A stretch of DNA of 64,000 nucleotides from Caenibius tardaugens NBRC 16725 (GCF_003860345.1 NZ_CP034179.1:4076001-4140000), one strand, 5' to 3'; counted from the first letter of the stretch, positions 21,108-31,502 are shown. Numbers and translations are program-made. The notes: generated by a model not told the origin, from the sequence alone.

Positions 21108-22143
21108 CCCACCCGCTCCTGCCCTTCGCCTTCGTCTCGATCATGCCGCGCTGGAACATAACTGGCGCGTTCTGAATGCCATGTCAGGAGAGGCGCGGGC
21201 GGGCGCCGCGGTCAAGGCAAATGCCTACGGACTGGGCATAGATGCGGCGCTACCGGTGCTGCGCGATGCGGGTGCGCGCGACTTTTTCGTGGCGCATTGG
21301 GGGGAAGTTCCGGGCTTGTTGCCCCATGTGCCTGCCGACCAGATTTCTGTGCTCCACGGTCCGTTGAACGCGGCAGATTGCGCCTATGCGCGGGCAGTGG
21401 GCGTGAAGCCCGTGATCAACAGCGTGCATCAGGCGCGGTTATGGCAGGAAACCGGTGGCGGACGCTGCGATCTTATGATCGATACCGGCATGAACCGCCT
21501 CGGGATTGCGCACGAAGATGCGGCTGCGTCGGAGATCGCGGCGCTGGATACCGATGTTCTGCTGTCGCATCTCGCATCGGCTGACGAGGAGAGCGCACTC
21601 AACCACAGGCAACTGGTGCGGTTTGCGCAAGCCTGTGCGGCCATTCCGGCACGCCGCCGTAGTCTGGCCAATAGCGCGGGGATAACGCTTGGGCCGGATT
21701 ATGCCTTCGATGTCACGCGGCCGGGCCTGTCGCTCTATGGGGGGGTGCCCTGTCCCGCGCTGGAGGGGCAGATTCGCCAGGTCGCAACGATTGAGGTGGC
21801 GATCATTCAATGCCGGGACATTTCACCGGGCGAAACCGTCGGTTACAATGCCACGTTCACCGCAGACAGGCCTATCCGCGCCGGTGTTGTCTCCATCGGC
21901 TATGCCGATGGCTTCCTGCGAAGCTGGGGCGGCAAAGGGGCTTTGCGCAGTCATGGCGCTGCACTACCCATTCTGGGGCGTATCTCCATGGATATGGTCA
22001 TTGTTGACCTTGCCGCAATGCCATCGCTGCGCGAAGGCGATTGGATCGAGGTGCCTTACGATCTGCCCGAAGCCGCACAAGTCGCGGGCCTGACACAATA
22101 TGAACTGCTGACCATATTGGGACAACGTTTCCAACGTCTCTAG
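21097..22143 (+). CDS. alr: alanine racemase
   Basis: The 348-residue PLP enzyme interconverts L- and D-alanine for peptidoglycan. The PLP Lys is in AVKANAYGLG, the second catalytic base Tyr in VGYNATF, and MIDTGMNRLGI and SIGYADGFLRSWG are family blocks. ILGRISMDMVIVDL lies in the C-terminal beta domain. The start at 21097 overlaps the transporter's end and gives the family length; translational coupling is probable. Whether it is the sole racemase of the cell cannot be told. Confidence 0.93.
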   Translation: MSLNPPAPALRLRLDHAALEHNWRVLNAMSGEARAGAAVKANAYGLGIDAALPVLRDAGARDFFVAHWGEVPGLLPHVPADQISVLHGPLNAADCAYARAVGVKPVINSVHQARLWQETGGGRCDLMIDTGMNRLGIAHEDAAASEIAALDTDVLLSHLASADEESALNHRQLVRFAQACAAIPARRRSLANSAGITLGPDYAFDVTRPGLSLYGGVPCPALEGQIRQVATIEVAIIQCRDISPGETVGYNATFTADRPIRAGVVSIGYADGFLRSWGGKGALRSHGAALPILGRISMDMVIVDLAAMPSLREGDWIEVPYDLPEAAQVAGLTQYELLTILGQRFQRL

Positions 22144-22214
22144 CCCTCTTGTTGCACTGCACACATCGCGCATGCTAAACGCCTTTTTTTGGGGAATGAT
22201 GGAGGAACGCGGCG

Positions 22215-22778
22215 ATGGCAAAAGCGGGCGGAACCGAAAACGGTCCGGTCATCATAAAGAAGTACGCCAACAGACGTCTCTATAATACGAGTTCGTCCAG
22301 CTATATCACCCTGGAAGACCTTTCGCGGATGACGCGGGAAGGCATCGAGTTTCAGGTGCTTGATGCGAAGACAGGGGTGGACATTACCCATTCCATTCTG
22401 ACGCAGATCATTATGGAAGAAGAAGCCAACGGGGAACAGATGCTCCCCGTCAGTTTTCTGCGCCAGTTGATCAGCATGTATGGCAATTCGATGCAGTCCA
22501 TGATGCCCCATTACCTCGAAGCCACGATGCAAAACTTCGTCACCAATCAGAAGAAGCTGCAGGAAGCATTCAAGGGCGGCGTGTCAACCAATCCATTTGC
22601 CCGTCTGGCCGAAACGAATATCGCGATGTTCAAGGCCGCGACATCGGCGTTCATGCCCGGCGATAACAAGGCCAGCCCGGCTTCGGATGAGGTGCCGGCG
22701 CAGGAAAAGGATGAACTGGCTTCACTGCGTGAACAGATGGCCGAAATGCAACGGAAACTCGATTCTCTGGGCAAGTAG
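22215..22778 (+). CDS. phaR: polyhydroxyalkanoate synthesis repressor PhaR
   Basis: The 187-residue protein begins with the PHA-accumulation regulator DNA-binding domain (VIIKKYANRRLYNTSSSSYI then TLEDLSRM), followed by two accumulation-associated segments (DITHSILTQIIMEEE and LPVSFLRQLISMYGNSMQ) and a C-terminal coiled coil (DELASLREQMAEMQRKLDS). PhaR senses PHB granules and represses phasin and related genes. A good ribosome site (GGAGGAA) precedes the ATG. It is a single gene followed by an intrinsic terminator. Confidence 0.92.
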   Translation: MAKAGGTENGPVIIKKYANRRLYNTSSSSYITLEDLSRMTREGIEFQVLDAKTGVDITHSILTQIIMEEEANGEQMLPVSFLRQLISMYGNSMQSMMPHYLEATMQNFVTNQKKLQEAFKGGVSTNPFARLAETNIAMFKAATSAFMPGDNKASPASDEVPAQEKDELASLREQMAEMQRKLDSLGK

Positions 22779-22831
22779 GCGGGATAGTGGACTCGCCGCG
22801 ATAATTCGCGGACCTTGTGCGAACTGGTGAG

Positions 22832-22855
22832 ACCCGCTCGACATGAGCGGGTTTT
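22832..22855 (+). terminator. intrinsic terminator after phaR
   Basis: The arms ACCCGCTC (22832-22839) and GAGCGGGT (22845-22852) form an 8-bp stem with a five-base loop, followed by TTTT. It lies 54 bp after phaR and before proS, and separates the two transcripts. Confidence 0.75.
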
Positions 22856-22901
22856 GCCTTATGGAGCAGGCAAAGAATCCACCCAGAAAAACGAGATATC
22901 C

Positions 22902-24443
22902 GTGTCCGCAATACGCCATGCTCTTTCCGTCAAGCGCGCCGACGATTTCGCCCAATGGTATCAGGCGGTCGTGTCGCAAGCCGATATGGCCGAAGAATCG
23001 GGCGTGCGTGGCTGCATGGTGATCAAACCGTGGGGTTATGGCATCTGGGAACGCATCCAGCGATTGATGGATGACCGGATCAAGGCCGCCGGTGTGCAGA
23101 ACTGTTATTTCCCGCTGTTCATCCCGCTGTCGTACTTTGCGAAAGAAGCGGAACACGTTGAAGGTTTCGCCAAGGAAATGGCGGTGGTTACCCATCATCG
23201 GCTCGTCGCGGGTGACAAGGGTGGACTGGTCCCCGATCCCGAGGCGAAGCTGGAAGAACCGCTTGTGGTTCGCCCCACTTCTGAAACCGTGATCGGCGCG
23301 GCGATGGCGCGTTGGGTGCAAAGCTGGCGCGATCTGCCGATGCTGACCAACCAGTGGGCCAATGTGGTCCGTTGGGAAATGCGCACGCGCATGTTTTTGC
23401 GGACATCCGAGTTCCTCTGGCAGGAGGGGCATACCGCGCATGAAGATCGCGATGGCGCGATGGAAGAAACGCTGCGTGCGCTCGAAATGTACCGGAGCTT
23501 CTCCGAAGACGTTCTGGCCATGCCGGTTGTCGCCGGGGAAAAGCCCGAGAATGAGCGTTTTCCCGGGGCTGAGGCGACTTATTCGATCGAAGCGATGATG
23601 CAGGATGGCAAGGCCTTGCAGGCCGGTACCTCGCATTACCTCGGCACCAGCTTTGCGGAGGCTGCGGGCATCCAGTATCAGGATCGGGAAGGTGGCCAAC
23701 GCCACGCGCACACCACCAGTTGGGGCGTGTCCACGCGCCTGATCGGCGGCGTGATCATGACCCACGGGGACGACGATGGATTGCGGGTGCCACCTGCAAT
23801 CGCACCGTTCCAGGTGGTTATCCTGCCCATGCTGCGCGATGATGCGGGGGATGAAGCCTTGATCGCCTATTGCCGCGAATTGCACACGCAGATCGCCGGG
23901 CAGACGGCATTGGGCGAACCCGTGCGGGTACTGCTCGACACCAAGCCGGGCAAGGCTGCTGCAAAACGCTGGGATTGGGTGCGCAAGGGTGCGCCTGTCA
24001 TCCTGGAAATTGGTGGCCGTGACATGGAAAATGGCAAGGTCAGCCAGTTGCGGCGGGACCGGTTGTGGAATGATGCGGCCAAGCCCGATTTTTCAGCGCC
24101 CTCGCGCGAGGAATGCGTCGCCGGTATCGCCGGCCTGCTGCAGGACATTCAACAAAATCTGTTCCAGGAAGCGCGCGATCGCCGCGATGCGAATATCACG
24201 CGCGGGATCGATACGCTCGATGCGCTCACCGACTTCTTTGCCGAAGGGAAGGTCTTCCCTGGTTGGGTCGAAGTGCAATGGTCTAGGCCGACTGGCGAAG
24301 CGCTCGACAAGGTTGTCGAACAGCTCAAGGCGCTGAAGCTCACGATCCGTAATGTGCCGATGGATGCCACTGCTGCCGATGGCACGTGCATTTTCACCGG
24401 CGCGCCTGCGGTAGAGCGGATTTTTGTGGCAAGAGCATACTGA
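22902..24443 (+). CDS. proS: prolyl-tRNA synthetase, eukaryote/archaea-like (type 3)
   Basis: The 513-residue class II synthetase charges tRNA-Pro. It is the eukaryote/archaea-like form: GCMVIKPWGYGIWERIQRLM, FPLFIPLSYFAKEAEHVEGF, VRPTSETVIGAAMARWVQSW and WQEGHTAHE are the type 3 blocks, and the bacterial editing insertion is absent, while a C-terminal extension beyond the anticodon domain is present. The GTG at 22902 directly precedes IRHALSVKRADDF, the usual beginning; the frame stays open upstream through the terminator hairpin, which argues against the longer start. rnr follows immediately. Confidence 0.92.
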   Translation: MSAIRHALSVKRADDFAQWYQAVVSQADMAEESGVRGCMVIKPWGYGIWERIQRLMDDRIKAAGVQNCYFPLFIPLSYFAKEAEHVEGFAKEMAVVTHHRLVAGDKGGLVPDPEAKLEEPLVVRPTSETVIGAAMARWVQSWRDLPMLTNQWANVVRWEMRTRMFLRTSEFLWQEGHTAHEDRDGAMEETLRALEMYRSFSEDVLAMPVVAGEKPENERFPGAEATYSIEAMMQDGKALQAGTSHYLGTSFAEAAGIQYQDREGGQRHAHTTSWGVSTRLIGGVIMTHGDDDGLRVPPAIAPFQVVILPMLRDDAGDEALIAYCRELHTQIAGQTALGEPVRVLLDTKPGKAAAKRWDWVRKGAPVILEIGGRDMENGKVSQLRRDRLWNDAAKPDFSAPSREECVAGIAGLLQDIQQNLFQEARDRRDANITRGIDTLDALTDFFAEGKVFPGWVEVQWSRPTGEALDKVVEQLKALKLTIRNVPMDATAADGTCIFTGAPAVERIFVARAY

Positions 24444-24444
24444 T

Positions 24445-26706
24445 TTGGCCCGTCCGCCCAAAATCGCCCCGGGTCTGCCATCGAAACAGCAGGTTCTCGA
24501 TTTCATTCAGAACTCGGAAGTCCCTGCGGGCAAACGCGAAATTGCCAAGGCATTCGGCCTAAAAGGGCAGGAAAAGATCGCGCTCAAGAAATTGTTGCGC
24601 GATATGGCGGACGAAGGGCTGATCGATGGGAAGCGCACCGCGTTCCATCTCATGGGGGGCGTACCCAAGGTCACTGTCCTGCGCATTGTCGAAATCGATG
24701 ATGGCGAAGCGCTGGCCATACCCGATAGCTGGGCACCTGACGATGCCGCGCCGCCGCCGCGCTTGCGGATCGTAGAACGGCGCGGGAAAGGGCCTGCGCT
24801 GCGCGTGGGCGAACGGGTTCTCGCGCGGACGGAAGAAACTGGCTCCGGATGGCTGGCCCATCCGATGAAAAAGCTGCCCAACCAGGGCGAGGCTTTGCTG
24901 GGCGTTGTCGAGATTGATGGCAACGGCAAAACATGGCTTGCGCCTGTGGACCGGCGTGTGCGCCATGCCAGCGCAATCGCGGACCTAGCCGGGGCGGAAA
25001 AGGGCAATCTGGTGCTTGCAGAGCCCGCGGGGCGGGGCCCCCGCGCCGGGGTCCGGGTTATTCAGGTGCTGGGCGATCCGCTTGCGCCGCGCGCATTCAG
25101 CCTGATCGCGATCCACAAACATGGCATCCCCCACATCTTCTCCGGTGACGTTCTGGAGGAAGGCAAGCTTGCCACGCAATTGCCGCTGAGCGCGGAGAAT
25201 CGCGAAGACCTGCGCCACTTGCCCATCGTCGCCATCGATCCGGCGGATGCGCGTGATCACGATGATGCGATCTGGGCGGAACCGGATGGGGATGGGGGCT
25301 TCCGCGCGGTTGTGGCGATCGCGGATGTCAGCTTTTATGTGCGGCCGGGCGGCAAGCTCGACCGGGAAGCGCGCAAACGCGGCAATTCGGTGTATTTTCC
25401 CGACCGGGTCGTACCGATGTTGCCGGAAGTCCTTTCCGCCGATGTCTGTTCGTTGAAAGAGGGCGAAGATCGCGCCGCGATGGTTTGCCATCTGTCGGTG
25501 TCCAAGGAAGGCCAGATCAAATCCTGGCATTTTACCCGGGCCTTGGTGCGCATCTCGGAAAACATCGCCTACGAAGATGCGCAGGCGCGCATCGATAGCG
25601 GCGAGGCAGAGGATAATCTCAAGAACCTGTGGGCCTGCTGGCGGGCTCTGGAAAGCGCGCGTCACAAACGCGATCCTCTGGAACTGGAACTTCCCGAACG
25701 CCGGGTGGTGCTGGACGAACAAGGCAAGATCGCATCGATCGCGATCCGCGAAAGGCTGGATGCCCATCGCGTGGTTGAAGATTTCATGATCGCGGCGAAT
25801 GTGGCCGCAGCAAAGGCGCTGGAAAGCAAGGCGTCGCCAGTTGTCTACCGCATTCACGAGCCACCCAGCAGGGAAAAGCTGGTCGCGCTGAAGGATTACC
25901 TTGCAACTTTTGAGCGTAAACTGGCACTCGGCCAGGTGATAACGCCCGGTCTTTTCAACCGCATGCTCAAGGATATTGCGGATGAAAATGAAAAGGCGCT
26001 GATTATGGAGGCGGTTCTCCGCAGCCAGACCCAGGCCTATTACGGGCCGCGCAATGCGGGGCATTTCGGGCTTGCATTAGGCTCTTATGCGCATTTCACC
26101 TCGCCAATTCGCCGCTATGCCGATTTGCTCGTTCACCGCGCGCTGGTCGACGCCTTCGGTCTCGAGCAACCCGCGCCCAAGGGCAATCTGCCCGCAACAT
26201 CGAGCCTGTCGGATCGGGATCGTGCGGATCTCACCCGGGTGAGCGAGGCGATCAGCGTGGCTGAACGGCGGGCGATGGAGGCGGAGCGGGATACGATCGA
26301 TCGCTACGTGGCGGCCTGGCTCTCGGGTCGGATCGGGGAAGCGTTCGAAACACGGGTTACGGGCGTGCAGCGTTTTGGCCTGTTTGCCACTATCATTGGG
26401 CTTGGCGGCGATGGGCTGGTGCCTGTCTCCGTGTTGGGTGCGGAACGGTTTTATCACGATGAAGCCGCGCGGCAGCTTGTTGGCGAAAGCACCGGCACGA
26501 CGTTTGCCGTCGGCGATCGTCTGCAATTACGCCTTGCTGAAGCGAATCCGCTGACCGGGGCGCTGAAGTTTGAGCCTGTTGACGGTGTCGGTGCGCCTGT
26601 GGAACCGCGCGGCAAGCCCTCACCGCTGAAACGCAAGGGCAATCATCTGGTCGGAAAAAGGGGCAGACCCGCGAATATTCGGCATCAGGGGCGCAAGAAA
26701 CGCTGA
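24445..26706 (+). CDS. rnr: ribonuclease R
   Basis: The 753-residue processive 3'-5' exoribonuclease degrades structured RNA. It shows an N-terminal winged-helix region, cold-shock domains, the RNB catalytic domain with IDPADARDHDDAIWAE (the acidic metal-binding motif) and RKRGNSVYFPDRVVPMLPE, and a C-terminal S1 domain followed by a basic tail (KRKGNHLVGKRGRPAN). No ATG fits. The TTG at 24445 gives the family start ARPPKIAPGLPSKQQ and has AAGAG nine bases upstream; a second TTG at 24424 would overlap proS. Coexpression with proS is likely. Confidence 0.9.
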   Translation: MARPPKIAPGLPSKQQVLDFIQNSEVPAGKREIAKAFGLKGQEKIALKKLLRDMADEGLIDGKRTAFHLMGGVPKVTVLRIVEIDDGEALAIPDSWAPDDAAPPPRLRIVERRGKGPALRVGERVLARTEETGSGWLAHPMKKLPNQGEALLGVVEIDGNGKTWLAPVDRRVRHASAIADLAGAEKGNLVLAEPAGRGPRAGVRVIQVLGDPLAPRAFSLIAIHKHGIPHIFSGDVLEEGKLATQLPLSAENREDLRHLPIVAIDPADARDHDDAIWAEPDGDGGFRAVVAIADVSFYVRPGGKLDREARKRGNSVYFPDRVVPMLPEVLSADVCSLKEGEDRAAMVCHLSVSKEGQIKSWHFTRALVRISENIAYEDAQARIDSGEAEDNLKNLWACWRALESARHKRDPLELELPERRVVLDEQGKIASIAIRERLDAHRVVEDFMIAANVAAAKALESKASPVVYRIHEPPSREKLVALKDYLATFERKLALGQVITPGLFNRMLKDIADENEKALIMEAVLRSQTQAYYGPRNAGHFGLALGSYAHFTSPIRRYADLLVHRALVDAFGLEQPAPKGNLPATSSLSDRDRADLTRVSEAISVAERRAMEAERDTIDRYVAAWLSGRIGEAFETRVTGVQRFGLFATIIGLGGDGLVPVSVLGAERFYHDEAARQLVGESTGTTFAVGDRLQLRLAEANPLTGALKFEPVDGVGAPVEPRGKPSPLKRKGNHLVGKRGRPANIRHQGRKKR

Positions 26707-26722
26707 TCTTTGGGGGTAGGGC

Positions 26723-27175
26723 TCAACTCAGGCGTTCAAGATCTTCCTGGCTCAATCCGCCCGGAACCACGAATACGGGGCACGGCATGGAACCGGCTGC
26801 CGCGGTAAAGTGGGTTACCAGCGGGCCGGGGTTGCCTTCCGCTGCGGCGCCGAGGACCAGTGCAGCCACTTCGGGATGTTCGTTGAGATATTCGAGAACC
26901 ACTTTCGCGCTATCGCCCACGCGCACGGTAATCGTGGGCATTTTTCCGCTCTCGCTCAGTATGCTGCCGGCAGCGCCCGTTGCCACCACTTCTGCGCGAT
27001 CACGGGCTTCGGCCTCGATTGTCGCCTGAATGCCGCCAAATGCGTTGAAATCCTGTTGCGGAACATGGGCGATGATATGCACGGTGCCCCCGGTTTTGGC
27101 GGCACGGCGCGCGGCGAAGCGAAGGGCGACCGACGCCTCCTCCGTTTCGTCGATAATAACCAGATATACGCGCAT
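26723..27175 (-). CDS. universal stress protein (UspA family)
   Basis: The 150-residue single-domain protein has the USP alpha/beta fold: [20 protein letters not shown] at the start, [14 protein letters not shown] in the middle, and [20 protein letters not shown], which is close to the ATP-binding G2xG9G(S/T) motif but altered. The start at 27175 has a GGGGG stretch (GAAAGGGGGGAAT) just upstream. It is divergent from the E2 gene. Confidence 0.88.
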   Translation of the reverse strand: MRVYLVIIDETEEASVALRFAARRAAKTGGTVHIIAHVPQQDFNAFGGIQATIEAEARDRAEVVATGAAGSILSESGKMPTITVRVGDSAKVVLEYLNEHPEVAALVLGAAAEGNPGPLVTHFTAAAGSMPCPVFVVPGGLSQEDLERLS

Positions 27176-27303
27176 ATTCCCCCCTTTCGTGCAGGCACAG
27201 GTATCGGTTACTATTCCCGCCTGCGCAAGAACCTTGCCCCGAACGCTCATTTTGGCCAATGACGGGGCATACGACAAACCGCCTCGTCGGAGACAGCTTT
27301 CAC

Positions 27304-28605
27304 ATGCCGATCGATATCAAGATGCCCGCGCTTTCCCCCACGATGGAGCAAGGGACACTGGCCAAGTGGCTGGTGAAGGAAGGGGATACCGTTGTTTCGG
27401 GCGATATTCTTGCTGAGATTGAAACCGACAAGGCGACGATGGAATTCGAGGCGGTTGACGAGGGGACGATTCTTTCGATTGCGGTGCCCGAAGGCACTGA
27501 AGACGTGAAAGTCGGCACGGTGATTGCGACGCTGGGTGCGGAAGGGGAAACGGCTGCGCCTGCGCCCAAGGCACCTGCACCGAAGGTTGCAGACGAGCCG
27601 GCGGCCAAAGCGGCGGAACCGGTTGCGGCGCCTGCCCCTGCGGCAGAGGCCAGGCCCGCCCCGGCGCGTGCGGCGGTGCCCAAGGCTGCGGAAAAGGGCG
27701 ATCGCATTGTCGCATCGCCTTTGGCCCGGCGGATTGCGGAGCAGACGGGTGTCGATCTGGCCGGTGTGCAGGGCAGCGGCCCCAATGGCAGGATCGTCAA
27801 GGCGGATGTGGTCGATGCGAAGGCAGGCACGGCCACGCCTGTTGCCGCCGCTCCTGCCCCCACCGGGCAACCTGTGGCCACGTCGCTGACGGATGCCCTG
27901 CCTGATTTCGGCATTCCGTTCGAGGATGTGAAGCTGTCCGGCATGCGCAAGGTGATTGCGCGCCGCCTGACCGAATCCAAACAGCAGGTGCCGCATATCT
28001 ATCTGACCGTGGACGTGCGGCTTGATGCCTTGCTCGCGCTGCGCGGGGAACTGAATGCGGCTCTGGCCGCGCGCCATATCAAGCTTTCGGTCAACGACAT
28101 GCTGATCAAGGCGCTGGGTATGGCGCTGATGCAGGTGCCTGCCTGCAACGTGTCCTTTGCCGGCGATGTGATGCGGCAGTACAAGCGGGCGGATGTCTCG
28201 GTTGCGGTGAGCATTCCGGGCGGTCTGATCACCCCGATTGTCACCGATGTTGCGGCCAAGGGGCTGGCGCAGATTTCGACCGAGATGGCCGAGCTTGCAG
28301 CCAAGGCGAAGGACGGCAAGTTGCAGCCGCACGAATATCAGGGCGGCACGGCCAGCCTGTCGAACATGGGCATGATGGGGATCAAGCAGTTCGATGCGGT
28401 GATCAATCCGCCACAGGCGATGATCCTGGCCATTGGCGCGGGCGAGAAACGCCCGTGGGTGATGGAGGATGGCACGCTTGGCGTTGCGACGGTGATGTCG
28501 GTCACCGGCAGCTTTGACCATCGCGCCATCGATGGCGCCGATGGCGCCCAACTGATGACGGCCTTCCGCGAACTGGTGGAAAAGCCACTGGGCCTCGTCG
28601 CCTGA
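27304..28605 (+). CDS. pdhC: pyruvate dehydrogenase complex E2 (dihydrolipoamide acetyltransferase)
   Basis: The 433-residue core subunit transfers acetyl groups from E1 to CoA. Domains in order: lipoyl domain with the lipoylated Lys in [16 protein letters not shown], an Ala/Pro-rich flexible linker, the E1/E3-binding domain ([17 protein letters not shown] and [13 protein letters not shown]) and the catalytic domain ending with [14 protein letters not shown], where DHRxxDG holds the catalytic His. The [20 protein letters not shown] start is typical of alphaproteobacterial and mitochondrial PDH E2. E1 genes are not in the window. lpdA follows after 31 bp. Confidence 0.94.
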   Translation: MPIDIKMPALSPTMEQGTLAKWLVKEGDTVVSGDILAEIETDKATMEFEAVDEGTILSIAVPEGTEDVKVGTVIATLGAEGETAAPAPKAPAPKVADEPAAKAAEPVAAPAPAAEARPAPARAAVPKAAEKGDRIVASPLARRIAEQTGVDLAGVQGSGPNGRIVKADVVDAKAGTATPVAAAPAPTGQPVATSLTDALPDFGIPFEDVKLSGMRKVIARRLTESKQQVPHIYLTVDVRLDALLALRGELNAALAARHIKLSVNDMLIKALGMALMQVPACNVSFAGDVMRQYKRADVSVAVSIPGGLITPIVTDVAAKGLAQISTEMAELAAKAKDGKLQPHEYQGGTASLSNMGMMGIKQFDAVINPPQAMILAIGAGEKRPWVMEDGTLGVATVMSVTGSFDHRAIDGADGAQLMTAFRELVEKPLGLVA

Positions 28606-28636
28606 TCCCTGCGAATACGATCAATCGGAGAATATC

Positions 28637-30049
28637 ATGTCCGGACAGTATGACGTCATTGTTCTGGGATCGGGCCCGGGTGGTTATGTAGCGGCGATCC
28701 GTGCTGCGCAGTTGGGTTTGAAGACGGCGATTGTGGAGCGGGAGAACCTTGGGGGCATTTGCCTGAACTGGGGGTGCATTCCGACCAAGGCGCTGCTGCG
28801 TTCGGCCGAAGTGTTTCACCAGATGCAGCATGCCAAGGACTATGGTCTGGCTGCGGACAATATCACGGCCGATCTGGCGGCCATTGTGAAGCGTTCGCGC
28901 GGCGTGGCCAAACAGCTCAATCAGGGCGTCACGCACCTGATGAAGAAGAACAAGATCACCGTCCATATGGGCGAAGGTGCGCTGGTCGGCCCCGGCCAGC
29001 TTGCGGTGAAGGGCGAAAAGGGCAGCGAAACGCTGAACGCCAAACACATCATCGTGGCCACGGGCGCACGGGCGCGCGATCTGCCGTTTGCCCCGGCCGA
29101 TGGCCAGCGGGTGTGGACCTATCGTCATGCGATGACGCCCCCCGAAATGCCGGGCAAGCTGCTGGTGATTGGTTCGGGTGCGATCGGGATCGAATTTGCC
29201 AGCTTCTACAACGATATCGGCGCGGAAGTGACAGTTGTGGAAATGATGGACCGGATTGTGCCAGTGGAAGATGCCGATGTGTCGGCCTTTCTGGAAAAGG
29301 CGCTGACCAAGCAGGGCATCACGATCCAGACGGGGGCCGCGCTGGAAGACCTGAAGACCGATGCCAAAGGGGTGACTGCCCGGATCAAGGGCAAGGACGG
29401 CAAGGTCGAGACATCCACATACAGCCATGTGATTGTGGCGGTGGGCATTCAGCCGAATACGGAAAACATCGGGCTGGAGCCGCTGGGTGTGAAGCTGGAC
29501 CGCGGGTTTATCCAGATTGACGATTATGGCCGCACGGGCGTGCAGGGCCTGTGGGCGATTGGCGATTGCGTGCCGGGCCCCTGGCTGGCGCACAAGGCCA
29601 GCCATGAAGGGGTGACGGCGGCCGAAGCGATTGCGCAGGAACTGGGCAACAAGGATGTCCATCCGCATGGGCTGGACCGGAACAACATTCCGGGCTGCAC
29701 TTATTGCCATCCGCAGATTGCCTCTGTCGGGCTGACCGAAGCGAAAGCGAAGGATGCGGGCTACGACGTCAAGGTGGGCAACTTCCCGTTTATCGGCAAT
29801 GGCAAGGCGATCGCGCTGGGCGAGCCGGAAGGGTTCATCAAGACGGTGTTCGATGCGAAGACCGGCGAACTGCTGGGCGCGCATATGATCGGTGCGGAAG
29901 TGACCGAACTGATCCAGGGCTATGTCGTGGGCAAGCAGTTGGAGACGACCGAGGCCGAACTGATCCAGACCGTCTTCGCACACCCCACACTCAGCGAAAT
30001 GATGCACGAAAGCGTCCTGTCCGCCTATGGACGCGCGATCCACTTCTAG
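28637..30049 (+). CDS. lpdA: dihydrolipoyl dehydrogenase (E3)
   Basis: The 470-residue flavoprotein reoxidises dihydrolipoamide with NAD+. Visible are the FAD GxGxxG (VLGSGPGGYVAAIRAA), the redox disulfide in GGICLNWGCIPTKALL, the NAD-binding LLVIGSGAIGIEFASFY, the second FAD motif GLWAIGDCVPGPWLAHKA and the C-terminal interface with HPTLSEMMHE, which holds the catalytic His-Glu pair. Its place after the PDH E2 gene indicates that it serves pyruvate dehydrogenase, and possibly other 2-oxoacid complexes. The start has GGAG upstream (AATCGGAGAATATC). Confidence 0.96.
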   Translation: MSGQYDVIVLGSGPGGYVAAIRAAQLGLKTAIVERENLGGICLNWGCIPTKALLRSAEVFHQMQHAKDYGLAADNITADLAAIVKRSRGVAKQLNQGVTHLMKKNKITVHMGEGALVGPGQLAVKGEKGSETLNAKHIIVATGARARDLPFAPADGQRVWTYRHAMTPPEMPGKLLVIGSGAIGIEFASFYNDIGAEVTVVEMMDRIVPVEDADVSAFLEKALTKQGITIQTGAALEDLKTDAKGVTARIKGKDGKVETSTYSHVIVAVGIQPNTENIGLEPLGVKLDRGFIQIDDYGRTGVQGLWAIGDCVPGPWLAHKASHEGVTAAEAIAQELGNKDVHPHGLDRNNIPGCTYCHPQIASVGLTEAKAKDAGYDVKVGNFPFIGNGKAIALGEPEGFIKTVFDAKTGELLGAHMIGAEVTELIQGYVVGKQLETTEAELIQTVFAHPTLSEMMHESVLSAYGRAIHF

Positions 30050-30139
30050 GAAGGCGGTTGCGCCGCTGAACGGTAATCAAGCTTACACAGGTCGGTGTTA
30101 CCCGCCGCCCGCAGCGGATTGCGCTGGAAAGGACTATTG

Positions 30140-31441
30140 ATGCGTATCGCAATGATCGGCACGGGCTACGTGGGCCTGGTTTCGGGCACGTGCTTTTCGG
30201 ATTTCGGCCATGATGTCGTCTGCATCGACAAGGACGCCGCCAAGGTCGATGCCCTCCGTTCGGGTCGCATTCCGATTTTTGAGCCCGGTCTGGAAAGTCT
30301 GGTCAGCAGTAATGCCAAAGCAGGGCGCCTGCGCTTCACCACGGATCTTGCCGAAGCGGTCCCCCAGGCCAATGCGGTGTTTATCGCCGTGGGCACGCCT
30401 TCACGCCGTGGCGATGGCCACGCCGATCTGAGCTATGTCTATGCCGCAGCGCGGGAAATGGCAGAGTACCTTGCACCGGGCACGGTTGTTGTCACCAAAT
30501 CGACAGTTCCCGTGGGGACGGGGGATGAAGTGCTGCGGATAATTCGCGAAGTGCGGCCCGATCTTGATGTATCCGTTGCTTCGAACCCGGAATTCCTCCG
30601 TGAAGGCGCCGCAATTGAGGATTTCAAACATCCCGACAGGATCGTGATCGGTTGCGAGGATGAGCGGGGCGAACAGGTCTTGCGTGAAATCTACCGGCCT
30701 TTGTTTCTCAATAAATCGCCGATTGTCGCTATGTCCCGCCGTGGTGCCGAACTCACCAAATACGCCGCGAATGCCTTTCTTGCGACGAAGATCAGTTTCA
30801 TCAACGAAATTGCCGATCTTTGCGAAAAGGTAGGGGCGAATGTGCAGGATATCTCTCGCGGTATCGGGCTCGACAACCGGATTGGGTCCAAGTTCCTGCA
30901 TGCGGGGCCCGGTTATGGCGGTTCCTGTTTTCCCAAGGATACGCTGGCCCTGCTGAAGACCGGGCAGGACTATGAGGCGCCCTTGCGGATTGTCGAGGCG
31001 GTGGTGGCCGTGAACGATAATCGCAAGCGTTCCATGGGGCGCAAGGTCATCAGTGCGATGGGCGGATCGGTTCAAGGGAAGACCGTCGCCATTCTGGGCC
31101 TGACGTTCAAGCCTAACACCGACGATATGCGGGATTCACCTGCTCTGGCGATCATCCAGACGCTGCAGGATAATGGCGCGAAAATACAGGCTTATGATCC
31201 CGAAGGGATGGAGCAGGCGGCTGCTCTGCTGTCTGGCGTGACATTCTGCGACGGAGCCTATTCCGCGCTTGAAGGCGCCGATGCGGCTGTCATCGTCACC
31301 GAATGGGATGCGTTCCGTGCGCTCGATTTCGCACGCATGAAACAGGCGCTGAAAGCACCTATCCTGATCGATCTTCGCAACATCTATGTCCGCGATGATG
31401 TGGAGGGGAAGGGCTTTACCTACATCGCTATTGGACGATAA
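30140..31441 (+). CDS. ugd: UDP-glucose 6-dehydrogenase
   Basis: The 433-residue enzyme oxidises UDP-glucose to UDP-glucuronate for surface polysaccharides. It shows the Rossmann start RIAMIGTGYVGLVSGTCFSD, VAVGTPSRRGDGHADLS, STVPVGTGDEV, and the catalytic Cys in GPGYGGSCFPKDTLAL. The second nucleotide-binding domain has GLTFKPNTDDMRDSPA. The start at 30140 follows GGAAAGGA. UDP-galactose or UDP-N-acetyl substrates are less likely given these motifs. Confidence 0.95.
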   Translation: MRIAMIGTGYVGLVSGTCFSDFGHDVVCIDKDAAKVDALRSGRIPIFEPGLESLVSSNAKAGRLRFTTDLAEAVPQANAVFIAVGTPSRRGDGHADLSYVYAAAREMAEYLAPGTVVVTKSTVPVGTGDEVLRIIREVRPDLDVSVASNPEFLREGAAIEDFKHPDRIVIGCEDERGEQVLREIYRPLFLNKSPIVAMSRRGAELTKYAANAFLATKISFINEIADLCEKVGANVQDISRGIGLDNRIGSKFLHAGPGYGGSCFPKDTLALLKTGQDYEAPLRIVEAVVAVNDNRKRSMGRKVISAMGGSVQGKTVAILGLTFKPNTDDMRDSPALAIIQTLQDNGAKIQAYDPEGMEQAAALLSGVTFCDGAYSALEGADAAVIVTEWDAFRALDFARMKQALKAPILIDLRNIYVRDDVEGKGFTYIAIGR

Positions 31442-31502
31442 TATGTGCGTCGTTTGAGGGGAAGGCGTGCAATCGCAGCCACGATTGCGCTAGAATTGCC
31501 TG

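Noticed and set aside
28502-30043. 513-residue open frame antisense to lpdA
   Set aside because: Shadow of lpdA, His/Arg-rich composition typical of such frames.
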